Virus record (IMG/VR): IMGVR_UViG_3300046519_000449 | Coordinates: 1 to 47,315 of that record | Reading direction: 5' to 3' (one strand) | Length of the DNA: 47,315 nt | Origin: a virus | Part shown: positions 13,016 to 20,553 of the stretch, in pieces | How positions within the stretch are numbered: the first letter of the stretch is position 1 | Layout of the letters: the number at the start of each line of letters is the position of its first letter | Notes under the pieces: model-generated | The model's database searches: none | Told to the model about the DNA's origin: nothing | What the model saw: only the letters and a program-made list of their open reading frames with translations | Position numbers and translations under genes: made by a program

Positions 13016-13897
13016 ATGCGCGACTACGCAAAGATTGGTCCCAAATTCTGGATCGGCGACACCGGCAAGGCGTTGCGTAAGGCTGGGCCTGCAACGCTCA
13101 TCGTTGCGATGTACCTGGTGACGTGTCCGTCGTCGAACATGCTCGGCCTGTACTACCTGCCTTTGCCGACCCTTGCCCACGAAACTGGCTTGGGCTTGGA
13201 AGGGGCTTCGGAGGGGCTTCGTAGGTGCTGCGAAGTGGGTTTCTGTGGCTACGACGAGGACGCCGAGGTGGTGTGGGTCACCCAGATGGCCCGGTTCCAA
13301 GTAGCCGAGGTGCTGAAGGCGGGAGACAACCGCTGCAAGGGCATCCAATCCGACTACGACGCACTGCCCACGAACCGCTTTCTGGAGCCGTTCTTCCACC
13401 TGTATAGCGAGGCCTTCCACCTCACATCGTGCCGCGGGTCGGACGGGGTAAAACAAGCCCCTTTGAAGCCCCTTCGAAGCCAAGAACAGGAACAGGAACA
13501 GGAACAGGATAAAGAGCAGCAAGGTGCATCGGCTGGTGCCGACGCACCGCCGTCATCTGATCCGATCCCCTACAAGCGCATCGCCAGCGGCTACAACGCC
13601 GCCATGGTGAACCTGCCGAAGATTCGCGAACTAACGCCTGCTCGCAAAACCGCTATTCGCACGGCATGGCAGGGCAGCAAGCAGCGCCAGTCGCTCGCCT
13701 TCTGGGATGCGTTCTGGATCGAGTGTGCCGCCGACAAATTCCTCAACGGGGCAGGGCCCTATGCTGGCGAGCATTCGAACTGGCGCCCCGACTTCGATTA
13801 CCTGATCCGCGGTAAGACCGTGACGAAGGTGTTCGAGAAGGCCATGGACCGGATGGATCGCGCTCAGCGCGCCGCGGCCCAGGAGCAGGCAGCGTGA
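13016..13897 (+). CDS. Phage replication initiator protein (O-like)
   Basis: 293 residues. The N-terminal third resembles the winged-helix region of phage replication initiators (GPKFWIGDTGKALRKAGPAT, then YYLPLPTLAHETGLG). A hydrophilic linker with EQEQEQEQ follows at about 158-165, then a C-terminal region (GYNAAMVNLPKIRELTPARK, NWRPDFDYLI) of the kind seen in helicase-loading initiators. It directly precedes dnaB and its own coding sequence holds repeats that look like an origin, as in lambda O. GGAG precedes the ATG at 13016. Confidence 0.75.
   Translation: MRDYAKIGPKFWIGDTGKALRKAGPATLIVAMYLVTCPSSNMLGLYYLPLPTLAHETGLGLEGASEGLRRCCEVGFCGYDEDAEVVWVTQMARFQVAEVLKAGDNRCKGIQSDYDALPTNRFLEPFFHLYSEAFHLTSCRGSDGVKQAPLKPLRSQEQEQEQEQDKEQQGASAGADAPPSSDPIPYKRIASGYNAAMVNLPKIRELTPARKTAIRTAWQGSKQRQSLAFWDAFWIECAADKFLNGAGPYAGEHSNWRPDFDYLIRGKTVTKVFEKAMDRMDRAQRAAAQEQAA
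13201..13508. other. Candidate replication origin: iterons inside the initiator gene
   Basis: Two 11-base tandem copies AGGGGCTTCGG/AGGGGCTTCGT lie at 13201-13222. Two 11-base copies AAGCCCCTTTG/AAGCCCCTTCG plus a partial third lie at 13455-13481. The two sets share the core AAGCCCCT in opposite orientation. Immediately after come four copies of AACAGG (13485-13508). Eleven-base phasing puts sites on one helical face. Position inside the initiator gene mirrors lambda ori. No strongly AT-rich unwinding stretch is obvious next to it. Confidence 0.5.
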
Positions 13898-15219
13898 GCA
13901 AGCTTCTCCCCGAAATCGCCGTGCTGGGCTGCTGCATGGCTGAGCCGAAGGCGTACTGGCAGATCGCTGGCACGCTGACCGCCGATGACTTCACGCACCG
14001 CGACCGTGGTCGCCTGTTCGATGAAATCGCCCGTCGTGCCCGTGACGGACATTTGTTCGACGCCGTGACGATCGGGTCGGACCGCCCCGAGCTCAACGGC
14101 CTGGCCATGGACGCCATGCTCAGCGAAGGCTGGCGCATCGCCAACGTGTCGGGCTACGCCGAGCGTGTTGCGGCCAACTCGCTGCTGCGTCGTCTTCGCC
14201 AGGCAGGCGCGATGATCGCGAACCTGGATGAGGAAGACCCGTACGGCACGGCGCAGCGGATCCTCGCTGCCTGCGCACCGCGCAACCAGGGCACCGTGCG
14301 CCACATCCGCGAGTTCGCCGCCGAGGCCGTTGCGGACCTTCAGGAGCGCTACGACTCGGCGGAAGAATTCACCGGCTTGCCCACCGGCATTCGCGAGCTG
14401 GACGAGGCCACCGGTGGATTCCAGTCGCCCGACCTGATCATCGTCGCTGCGCGCCCCAGTGTCGGCAAGACCGCCCTTGCGTTGCAGGCCGTTGCCGCCA
14501 TCGCCGACAAGGGCAAGGCATCGCTGGTCTTCTCGCTGGAAATGAGCGGCAAGCAGCTGGCGAACCGCTTCACGTCGGCATACGGGCTGATCGACAGCGT
14601 GAAGCTTCGCCAGCCCAAGCAGATGGACGTGGACGACTGGGATCGCTGGGCCGTCGCGAACGAGAAGATTAGCGGCCTGCCGATCTACATCGATGAGACG
14701 CCTGGTATCACCGTCGAGGCCTTGTGCGCCCGGGCACGCCAGCAGGTTGCCGAGCTGGAAGGGACCGATAACGAGCTCGGCGCCATCGTCATCGACTACC
14801 TGCAGCTTATGGCACTGCCCAAGGCCGACACGCGCGCTATCGCTGTGGGCATGGTCACCGGCGCCCTGAAGAACCTCGCAAAGGAACTCAACATCCCGGT
14901 CATCTGCCTGTCGCAGCTGAACCGCGAGGCGGAAGGTGTCGAGCCGAACATGGGACACCTCCGTGATTCCGGATCCATCGAGCAGGACGCGGACGTCATC
15001 ATCTTCATCTGGCGCCCGAGCGCGAAACACCACGGCTTCCTCGAGCTGATCATCGGCAAGCAGCGCAACGGCGTATTGAAGAAATTCGCGATACAGGCGG
15101 ACTACAAATACAACCGGTTCTACGTCACCGACAAGGTGCCGGTGGGCGTAACGAGCGATGCCGTTACGAGCGCGGACGCCGCATGGAGCCAGGCGCTCGG
15201 CGGGAACGTGGACTTCTGA
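13894..15219 (+). CDS. dnaB: Replicative DNA helicase (DnaB family)
   Basis: 441 residues, DnaB-like. The N-terminal domain is short (about 1-100); the RecA-like motor domain carries Walker A ARPSVGKTALALQ (about 187-199), Walker B IVIDYLQLMALP, and the arginine-rich LNREAEG and RDSGSIEQDADVI blocks of DnaB. It unwinds DNA at the phage fork and is loaded by the initiator encoded upstream. A GTG start overlaps the initiator stop (GTGA), and the stop overlaps the next ATG (TGATG). Confidence 0.93.
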   Translation: MSKLLPEIAVLGCCMAEPKAYWQIAGTLTADDFTHRDRGRLFDEIARRARDGHLFDAVTIGSDRPELNGLAMDAMLSEGWRIANVSGYAERVAANSLLRRLRQAGAMIANLDEEDPYGTAQRILAACAPRNQGTVRHIREFAAEAVADLQERYDSAEEFTGLPTGIRELDEATGGFQSPDLIIVAARPSVGKTALALQAVAAIADKGKASLVFSLEMSGKQLANRFTSAYGLIDSVKLRQPKQMDVDDWDRWAVANEKISGLPIYIDETPGITVEALCARARQQVAELEGTDNELGAIVIDYLQLMALPKADTRAIAVGMVTGALKNLAKELNIPVICLSQLNREAEGVEPNMGHLRDSGSIEQDADVIIFIWRPSAKHHGFLELIIGKQRNGVLKKFAIQADYKYNRFYVTDKVPVGVTSDAVTSADAAWSQALGGNVDF

Positions 15220-15632
15220 TGGCAAAGCCCGCCGTGCCCATCATGAAGGCCGCTGACCTGCTCGCCCAGGTGGCACCCGACCGCGAAGCCCGCGCCGAAG
15301 CCCATCGGGCCGAGCAGCAGCGCCGTCGTGATGAGCACCGTGCGCGCTTCCCGGCGATGGCCGAAATGGTCGATATGTTCCGTGCCGCCGACGCTGCCGA
15401 CCCGGCTCACCCGTTCAATGGCCGCCCAGTGCACGCGATGAATGAGCAGGGCGCGTCGTGGGGCCAGCTGCCGGATCAGTCGAAAAGCATCGCCGTGGAT
15501 GGCGACAAGCTGGCGCACCTCACCGAATACCAATCGTTCTGGCAGCGGTTCTACGCCAAGAAGGCCGAGAACAACGCCACCTACGGCGCAGGCATGCAGC
15601 GCTCCATCCGCCCGACCCGAGGAAATGAATGA
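15219..15632 (+). CDS. Hypothetical protein (137 aa) after dnaB
   Basis: 137 residues: a charged helix (REARAEAHRAEQQRRRDEHR) and a C-terminal part with TEYQSFWQRFYAKKAENNA. Genes of this sort follow dnaB in related prophages, but I know no function. TGATG junction with dnaB and ATGA junction downstream. Confidence 0.65.
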   Translation: MAKPAVPIMKAADLLAQVAPDREARAEAHRAEQQRRRDEHRARFPAMAEMVDMFRAADAADPAHPFNGRPVHAMNEQGASWGQLPDQSKSIAVDGDKLAHLTEYQSFWQRFYAKKAENNATYGAGMQRSIRPTRGNE

Positions 15633-15730
15633 TCACCTTTCTCAACGACCACTTCTGGGCGCTCTGGTGGCTCGCCATCATCGTTGCTACGTCGCTGCCC
15701 AAGGTCATTGTCATAGGGCGTCGCAAGTGA
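15629..15730 (+). CDS. Very small membrane protein (33 aa)
   Basis: 33 residues with a single hydrophobic segment (HFWALWWLAIIVATSLPKVI) and a basic end GRRK. Overlaps its neighbours as ATGA and GTGA, which is strong support for a gene this short. Function unknown. Confidence 0.55.
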   Translation: MITFLNDHFWALWWLAIIVATSLPKVIVIGRRK

Positions 15731-16248
15731 AGCGCACGCCGCTGCTCCGAAAGACCCCGCTGGTCGCCCGTAAGGGTTTCGCAGCCATGTCCGCGATACG
15801 CCAGGCAGCAAAGGTTGCGCAGGAAAAGGGCAAGGCCGTGACCATCAAGCCGTCGCTGCGCCGGGGCAAGGCCACGCCTGCCAATGCCGCGCAGGTGCGG
15901 CGCTGGAAGGACGCCAAGGCGCGCGGTTGCGTGGCCTGCCACTTAAACACCGTGGACCATGGGATGGCGCGCGCGAGCTTCCAGCACGACCTAGAGATGC
16001 ACCACCTGCTGTCGGGTGGCCGGCGCCGTGGACACGACGAGACGATCTGTCTCTGTACGTATCACCATCAAGGTGGCCGCCTGCCGTACCCGGACCGCGG
16101 CTACGAAGCCCATGCGAAGGCGTTCGGCCCCAGCTTCGGTCGCGAGCCACGGCGGTTCCGGGAGGTCTATGGCACCGACGACGAGCTGCTGGCGTACCAG
16201 AACATCATGCTGGAGCGCGGCAGCGTGCTGGCTGAGGGTTATCCGTGA
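15727..16248 (+). CDS. Ref-like RecA-dependent nuclease
   Basis: 173 residues from a GTG overlapping the previous stop. The basic N-terminus (KRTPLLRKTPL) and the HNH-type centre (CVAC at 68-71, EMHHLLSGGRRRGH at 90-103, CTYHHQG at 110-116) match the P1 Ref family, in which an HNH endonuclease cuts single strands within RecA-made D-loops. The C-terminal GPSF-x-R...YGTDDELLAYQ segment fits the family. It lies with RusA-like and replication genes and probably acts in recombination-dependent replication. Confidence 0.8.
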   Translation: MKRTPLLRKTPLVARKGFAAMSAIRQAAKVAQEKGKAVTIKPSLRRGKATPANAAQVRRWKDAKARGCVACHLNTVDHGMARASFQHDLEMHHLLSGGRRRGHDETICLCTYHHQGGRLPYPDRGYEAHAKAFGPSFGREPRRFREVYGTDDELLAYQNIMLERGSVLAEGYP

Positions 16249-16595
16249 AGCCGCTGATCATCGAGATCGAGGACATGCGGCTCAAGGGCGGGATGAACGC
16301 TCGTGAGCATCACTTCGCCCGTGCCAGTCGCACGAAGCGAGAGCGCCAGACTGCACACTGGCTCATGCTCGATGCCAAACGCCCACCGCTGCCCGTGTCG
16401 GTCCGCCTGGTGCGCGTATCGCCGCGCAAGTTCGACGGTGACAACCTGCAGGGCGCCTTCAAGGCCATCCGTGACGGTGTGGCGGACGCTTACGGCATCG
16501 CAGACAACGATCCGTCGCTGATCCGCTTCGAATACGACCAGGAGCGCGGTGGCCCTGAGCAGTACACCGTGCGCATCGAGGTGTCGCCGGCATGA
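16245..16595 (+). CDS. RusA-like Holliday junction resolvase
   Basis: 116 residues, RusA length. The signature acidic pattern is present: KFDGDNLQGAFKAIRDGVADAYGIADND at residues 62-89, given here in pieces as FDGDN, RDGVAD and ADND. RusA cuts four-way junctions before packaging and removes recombination intermediates. Starts at a GTG overlapping the Ref-like stop (GTGA). The glycine-rich N-terminal DNA site is less clear. Confidence 0.8.
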   Translation: MKPLIIEIEDMRLKGGMNAREHHFARASRTKRERQTAHWLMLDAKRPPLPVSVRLVRVSPRKFDGDNLQGAFKAIRDGVADAYGIADNDPSLIRFEYDQERGGPEQYTVRIEVSPA

Positions 16596-16831
16596 ACAAG
16601 AAGCCCCTGACCATCGTGCAACGCGCGCGGCGCCCGATCATTGAAACGGTAGGCCTGGGCATCCGCGCCTCAGTTATCGACTGGGGTAATGCCGCGGAGG
16701 TTGAGGCTTTTGCAGACGAGGTCAGTAAAGCATCGTCAAGGCTTAACGGAGCCGCGCAGCGCATGCGCCGCATAGCCAAGCAATTGAATAAGAGCGGTGC
16801 CGCTGGCGCCGTGCACGAAACGCGGAAGTAA
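16592..16831 (+). CDS. Small basic helical protein (79 aa)
   Basis: 79 residues, with IVQRARRPIIETVGLG and a long C-terminal basic helix (SSRLNGAAQRMRRIAKQLNK). Not recognised. ATGA junction with the resolvase gene. Confidence 0.6.
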   Translation: MNKKPLTIVQRARRPIIETVGLGIRASVIDWGNAAEVEAFADEVSKASSRLNGAAQRMRRIAKQLNKSGAAGAVHETRK

Positions 16832-16844
16832 CTAGGGGAACACC

Positions 16845-17513
16845 ATGCACATCGGCAAACAGATCGCGAAGCTCAATCCCAAGAATTGTCGGTTTGATAT
16901 CGGCTCCGGCGGCATCCCGGACCTGATGCCTACCGATATCGCCGCCGCCCTGGGCATGGTGGATACTGGCATCGGTCGCGAAGTGCTGTGCCGCGTCTGG
17001 TGGCCCGCAGGCGCCAAGATGACCGCAGGCCAGCTCCGCGAGATGGTGGATGTGTTGCTCAGGGAGGAATGGGCCCGGCGAGAGTCGTCAATGCTTGACG
17101 GTCTGCTTGCGATCGCCAGCCGTGGGAGCCGCGGGCAGGGCACCTACGCCACTGCGCACGCGAACCGTTGGCCGCGCCTGATTGTCCGTGAGCATGAGCT
17201 TCCCCAGCTGGCGCCTGGCTACGCGAAGGTCCGTGATGCCGTGCTCGACGAGATCGCCAGCGTCGGACTGTGCCAGATGTGTGCGGGACGCGGCACGTCC
17301 GTAAACACCGATGGCATGGGCGTGTATAGGACCTGTGCCGCCTGTGAGGGGGTGGGACACCTGCGGATCAGCGACCGTGGTCGCGCCGAGCTTGCTGGCT
17401 TTTCCTGGACGGCTTTCCGCGCGGGCTGGCAAGCCGTCTACGAGTGGACGTTCGCTCGCTGCACGGAAGATATGCAGCGAGCAGAGCGTCAGTTCACTGC
17501 AGCGCTAGGCTAG
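16845..17513 (+). CDS. Putative late-gene activator, Q-like zinc-finger protein
   Basis: 222 residues. A DnaJ-like double zinc knuckle (CQMCAGRG at 143-150, CAACEGVG at 164-171) is followed by a helical segment (RAELAGFSWTAFRAGWQAVY). This arrangement and the last position in the early rightward operon, just before the lysis genes, match lambdoid Q-type antiterminators, which alter RNA polymerase at the late promoter. AGGGGA precedes the ATG. The assignment rests on the zinc motifs and synteny; another phage zinc protein is possible. Confidence 0.6.
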   Translation: MHIGKQIAKLNPKNCRFDIGSGGIPDLMPTDIAAALGMVDTGIGREVLCRVWWPAGAKMTAGQLREMVDVLLREEWARRESSMLDGLLAIASRGSRGQGTYATAHANRWPRLIVREHELPQLAPGYAKVRDAVLDEIASVGLCQMCAGRGTSVNTDGMGVYRTCAACEGVGHLRISDRGRAELAGFSWTAFRAGWQAVYEWTFARCTEDMQRAERQFTAALG

Positions 17514-18136
17514 GTCTTTGGTGTGTCCCGCTTTTCGATAGCCTTCAGCGCTCCATCAGGGAGTGAGTCGAAAAGAGCTTGCACTTGTTTCGGCTTGCTA
17601 ATCTGGTCTTCAACGATAAAATTGATCAGGTCAAAAAGTGCCATTGCAGTGGAAGGAGTCGCTTGTAAATCGATCTCGCCAGGGTGCACAGCGTTGTTTC
17701 CCACCACACGGCAGACATCGAGAGCCTGTTGGATCCGGGCAGGCAACCCGTTGCGAACCAGCGCCGCTATGTCGTTGTTGATGTTCTCGCCCGTCTGACC
17801 TAAATCGATCATTAGCTTTTGGATCACCAGCCTGAGCAGCGCGGCGGCACCTCGCGGCGACTTCGAGAATATCTCCCGCGCTTCTTGAAAATCGGCTTGG
17901 CAGTCTTCCGGGAGTTCCGGGTGGCCTTCGATAGGTGCGAATGAGACAGGATAGATAAGAGTTCCGTTGCCGTCCCACAGAGCAACATGGTTGCAGCGAT
18001 CACACCGTGACGCAAAATAGGCAGTGTTGTGCGCTAGGGCTACAATCCGCTCGCGATTCTGTTTTGCATACGCGTGGCAGAAAGGGCAGTTAAAAGCGTC
18101 CAAGCTGAGACTTGGGGCAACGTGTGGTGCAACCAT
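17510..18136 (-). CDS. DUF4145-domain protein, reverse-oriented moron
   Basis: 208 residues. An N-terminal zinc ribbon has CPFC (17-20) and CDRC (45-48). The C-terminal part (SPRGAAALLRLVIQKLMIDL..., NNAVHPGEIDL) is the DUF4145 domain, found in restriction systems and stand-alone prophage genes but of unproven function. It lies against the late transcript between the Q-like gene (4-base overlap) and lysis, with its own AAGGAA ribosome site. That setting suggests lysogen expression, perhaps defence. Confidence 0.75.
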   Translation of the reverse strand: MVAPHVAPSLSLDAFNCPFCHAYAKQNRERIVALAHNTAYFASRCDRCNHVALWDGNGTLIYPVSFAPIEGHPELPEDCQADFQEAREIFSKSPRGAAALLRLVIQKLMIDLGQTGENINNDIAALVRNGLPARIQQALDVCRVVGNNAVHPGEIDLQATPSTAMALFDLINFIVEDQISKPKQVQALFDSLPDGALKAIEKRDTPKT

Positions 18137-18213
18137 GTGAATTCCTTGTAGGTGGGCTAGTGATGCCCGCCCAAAATATCCCTATTCTCGCGCCTAGTGA
18201 TAGTCACCATCGA

Positions 18214-18238
18214 AACCCAGCCACGCGCTGGGTTTTTT
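18214..18238 (+). terminator. Rho-independent terminator upstream of the late region
   Basis: CCCAGC (18216-18221), loop CACGC, GCTGGG (18227-18232), then six T. A-residues before the stem make it partly bidirectional. It lies upstream of the lysis genes, where a Q-type antiterminator would need to read through. Confidence 0.75.
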
Positions 18239-18280
18239 CGTTTTCGTCCCGCCGCGGGGACGATCGGCCAGTACGTTGCT

Positions 18281-18292
18281 CCCCCCCCCCCC
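18281..18292. repeat. Homopolymer of 12 C residues
   Basis: A C12 run 33 bases before the lysozyme start. Such runs slip easily in replication and sequencing. The other parts of 18137-18325 hold the terminator but no gene I can support. Its position between terminator and first lysis gene could affect promoter spacing. Confidence 0.8.
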
Positions 18293-18325
18293 AGCGTGCT
18301 GGCCACCTTTCTTCTGGAGTAGCGC

Positions 18326-18814
18326 ATGGCCCGAATCACCGCAAACGAAGCCGGTGGATCGAACGTCCTTGCGTTCCTGGACATGATCGCCTGGTCAGAA
18401 CTCGGAACCGGCTTGCTTACGCCTGCAACGGACGATGGCTACAAGGTCTGCGTGGGATCCACACCGGCCAAGCCGATCCTCTTCACGAGCTACGCCGAGC
18501 ATCCGCGTATCCGCAGCAGCGAGTTGAATTCGGACGCTGCCGGTCGGTACCAGTTCATGGGTCGCTATTGGGACGCATACCGTCGGCAGCTGAACCTGCC
18601 CGACTTTGGTCCTATTAGCCAGGACCGCTGGGCAATCCAGCTTCTTCGCGAGTGCAAGGCCGTGGCGCAAATTCAGGCCGGCCATCTTGCAGCCGCTGTG
18701 CAGCTGTGCGCGAGCCGCTGGGCCAGTTTGCCGGGTGCCAACTACAACCAGCACGAGAACACGATCGCGTCTCTTCAGCGTTCGTATCTGGATGCTGGTG
18801 GTCAGGTCGTCTGA
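18326..18814 (+). CDS. Endolysin, lambda R-like lysozyme/transglycosylase
   Basis: 162 residues closely patterned on lambda R (glycoside hydrolase 104 type): NVLAFLDMIAWSE with the catalytic Glu at residue 25, LFTSYAEHPR, SDAAGRYQFMGRYWDAYRRQL, RWASLPGANYNQ and a C-terminal LDAGG. It cleaves peptidoglycan glycan strands, leaving 1,6-anhydro ends, to lyse the host. No signal peptide, so it needs a holin to reach the wall. The stop overlaps the next start (TGATG). Confidence 0.93.
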   Translation: MARITANEAGGSNVLAFLDMIAWSELGTGLLTPATDDGYKVCVGSTPAKPILFTSYAEHPRIRSSELNSDAAGRYQFMGRYWDAYRRQLNLPDFGPISQDRWAIQLLRECKAVAQIQAGHLAAAVQLCASRWASLPGANYNQHENTIASLQRSYLDAGGQVV

Positions 18815-19155
18815 TGGACGTGCCAGAGAACTGGATGGGCAATGCCCTTTCAGCGGTAACGCTTGTCGCCGGCGCCATCCTTTATGCACGCAAGAAGCTG
18901 TCATCGGACAAGGTGGCGCTCGCTGGTGATGCCGCTGACGTTGGGTCAATTGCGCGCCTTCAGGCCCAGCTCGACCGTGCCGAGGCTGGCCGGGTGCTGG
19001 CCGAGAAGCGCGCGGATGATTTCGCGGACCAGCGGAACAAGCTGGTTGAGCAAATGGGCGATTTGAAAGGACAGCTCGCCACGTTGACCGAGCAGGTGAA
19101 GGGCCTTACCGATGAGGTGGCCCGCTTGCGTGTGACACAGAGGGCAGCTCCATGA
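18814..19155 (+). CDS. Membrane-anchored coiled-coil protein, possible holin-region gene
   Basis: 113 residues: one hydrophobic segment (NALSAVTLVAGAILYARK, about 8-25) then a long coiled coil with regular LxxQLxx spacing. Lies between the endolysin and spanins. It may be a holin or holin partner, but typical holins lack such a long coiled coil, so the role is open. TGATG and ATGA junctions. Confidence 0.6.
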   Translation: MDVPENWMGNALSAVTLVAGAILYARKKLSSDKVALAGDAADVGSIARLQAQLDRAEAGRVLAEKRADDFADQRNKLVEQMGDLKGQLATLTEQVKGLTDEVARLRVTQRAAP

Positions 19156-19526
19156 CCACCACCGAATTGAAGGGCGAAGCATTGAAGTTCTGGGCTAAGC
19201 ACGACGGCATGATCGGTGCGTTACTCCTTCTCGCGGCAGGCTTTGGCTTGGGCTTCTTCTCGGGACAGAGCAGCGCGAACCTGACCATTGCGCAGCTTCA
19301 GGCCAGCCACTCGGCTGACATCCAGCAGCTCCAGGCGACGTACACCGCAACGCTGGAGCGAAAGGACCAGAGCTCGCGCGCCCTGGTTACCTCGACCGCC
19401 GCAGTAGTTGACCAGGTGGCCGATGCAACGAAGACGGCAGCGCAGGCCGCCGACACTGCCAGCGACGCTGCGGCGAAAGCAAACGAGGCAGTTGACGGCG
19501 CCAAGGCGCTACGGAAGCTCCGATGA
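19152..19526 (+). CDS. Membrane-anchored helical protein in lysis cassette
   Basis: 124 residues: a hydrophobic segment (GMIGALLLLAAGFGLGFFSG, about 20-39) then an alanine-rich coiled coil. With the preceding gene it is a candidate for the missing holin. Both are unassigned. ATGA junctions on both sides. Confidence 0.6.
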   Translation: MTTTELKGEALKFWAKHDGMIGALLLLAAGFGLGFFSGQSSANLTIAQLQASHSADIQQLQATYTATLERKDQSSRALVTSTAAVVDQVADATKTAAQAADTASDAAAKANEAVDGAKALRKLR

Positions 19527-19903
19527 GCCGCCTACAGATCATCATTGCCGCCGCCCTTCTGCTGCTACTGGCGGGCGTTGTCGCGGTTGCGTATCACCGT
19601 GGCGCTGTCAGCCGAGATCCAGAAGTGGCGACCGCGAAAGCCGCTGCTGCCGCTGCGAATCGTGCGACTGCTGATTGCGGTGCGGCTCTATCTCAGGCCA
19701 ACGCCGCGACCGCTGCCGCTCAGGCAGCGGCCGAGACGCAACGTGGCCTGGCACAGTCCGCTGTTGAAGCCGCCACGAAAGCTTCCAGTGCCAGCACGTC
19801 CAGCCTCGAAGACTGGACCCGTCGTTATGCCACCGCCCAGGCGGACGCTTCTTGCAAGGCCCAACTGGAACAGACCCTATGTCCATCCGTCCCTTCGTAC
19901 TGA
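19523..19903 (+). CDS. Rz: i-spanin (Rz-like)
   Basis: 126 residues with an N-terminal inner-membrane anchor (IIIAAALLLLLAGVVAVAY) and a periplasmic alanine-rich coiled coil, the Rz design. The C-terminal CKAQLEQTLC adds two cysteines. The Rz1-like lipoprotein gene begins inside its 3' end in another frame. Together they bridge the periplasm and fuse the membranes in the last step of lysis. Confidence 0.75.
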   Translation: MSRLQIIIAAALLLLLAGVVAVAYHRGAVSRDPEVATAKAAAAAANRATADCGAALSQANAATAAAQAAAETQRGLAQSAVEAATKASSASTSSLEDWTRRYATAQADASCKAQLEQTLCPSVPSY

Positions 19904-20133
19904 TCGGCCTCGTGCTGCTGGTTGGCTGTGCCAAGCAGTCGGTCGTGCCATCAGTGGTCAAGGTTCCCATCGTTCAGTACGTGGCTGTGCCGACCGAGCT
20001 TACGAAGCCGTGTCCAGTGACTGAGCCGACAGACCGTACGGTAGGCGAGGCTGTACGCATAGCGCGTGCCCGGCGTGCGGCGCTTGAGCAATGCAATGCC
20101 CAGCTCGACGGCATCCGGTCACTGGCTAAGTAG
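19879..20133 (+). CDS. Rz1: o-spanin lipoprotein (Rz1-like)
   Basis: 84 residues with a lipoprotein signal: hydrophobic VLIGLVLLVGC where the cysteine at about residue 17 would be lipidated. The mature part starts valine/proline-rich, then a short helix. It starts 25 bases before the end of the i-spanin gene in a different frame, the usual partly overlapping Rz/Rz1 layout. Confidence 0.8.
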   Translation: MSIRPFVLIGLVLLVGCAKQSVVPSVVKVPIVQYVAVPTELTKPCPVTEPTDRTVGEAVRIARARRAALEQCNAQLDGIRSLAK

Positions 20134-20135
20134 GC

Positions 20136-20447
20136 ATGGCTCGCCTGAAGACATTGGGCAACAGAGTGGACATGGCTCCCGCAAGGCAGCCTGCCACCCT
20201 GCGCACAGCGGACAACCGCATGACAGGCCGTCGCCTCCAGTCCCGTCGCCTTCGGGTGTGGGCTGAAGCGGATGGCCTGTGTGCTGCGTGCGCCGGCCTC
20301 ACTGCCTACCCGCATGGCTTCGAGCTTGACCACAAGGTGGCCTTGCTCAACGGTGGTGCGGATACGGATGAGAACTGCCAGGTGCTGTGCCACGACTGCC
20401 ACGCGAGGAAGACGGCGTCCGACCTCGGTCGTGCCCCGCCGTGCTGA
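20136..20447 (+). CDS. HNH endonuclease
   Basis: 103 residues. HNH core: CAAC (about 46-49), ELDHKVALLNGGADTDENCQVLCHDCHARK in pieces ELDHKV, DENCQVLC and CHARKT. HNH proteins beside terminase genes in HK97-like phages stimulate cutting at cos. It starts 2 bases after the Rz1 stop and is followed by the candidate cos region. Confidence 0.88.
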   Translation: MARLKTLGNRVDMAPARQPATLRTADNRMTGRRLQSRRLRVWAEADGLCAACAGLTAYPHGFELDHKVALLNGGADTDENCQVLCHDCHARKTASDLGRAPPC

Positions 20448-20553
20448 CCCCGGGGGCGGGTCAAAAGTTGGGGTTCGCCTGGCGCGGAAACCGACTGTTC
20501 TCTCACGCGCAGATTTTTTCCCCCTTTTGCAGGTTTGTTAACGGTGGTTGTTA
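20445..20553. other. Candidate cos/packaging region between HNH and terS
   Basis: A gap of about 105 bases without a gene. It begins with an inverted repeat, TGACCC (20445-20450) and GGGTCA (20458-20463), includes CAAAAGTTGGGG and a pyrimidine-rich GATTTTTTCCCCC stretch, and sits exactly where HK97-like phages with an HNH gene carry cos. No recognised enzyme site can be proved from sequence. Confidence 0.45.

Noticed and set aside
13864-15225. Antisense 453-codon frame opposite dnaB
   Set aside because: Mirror of a confident DnaB gene; GC-rich codon bias keeps the opposite frame open and no protein motif appears.
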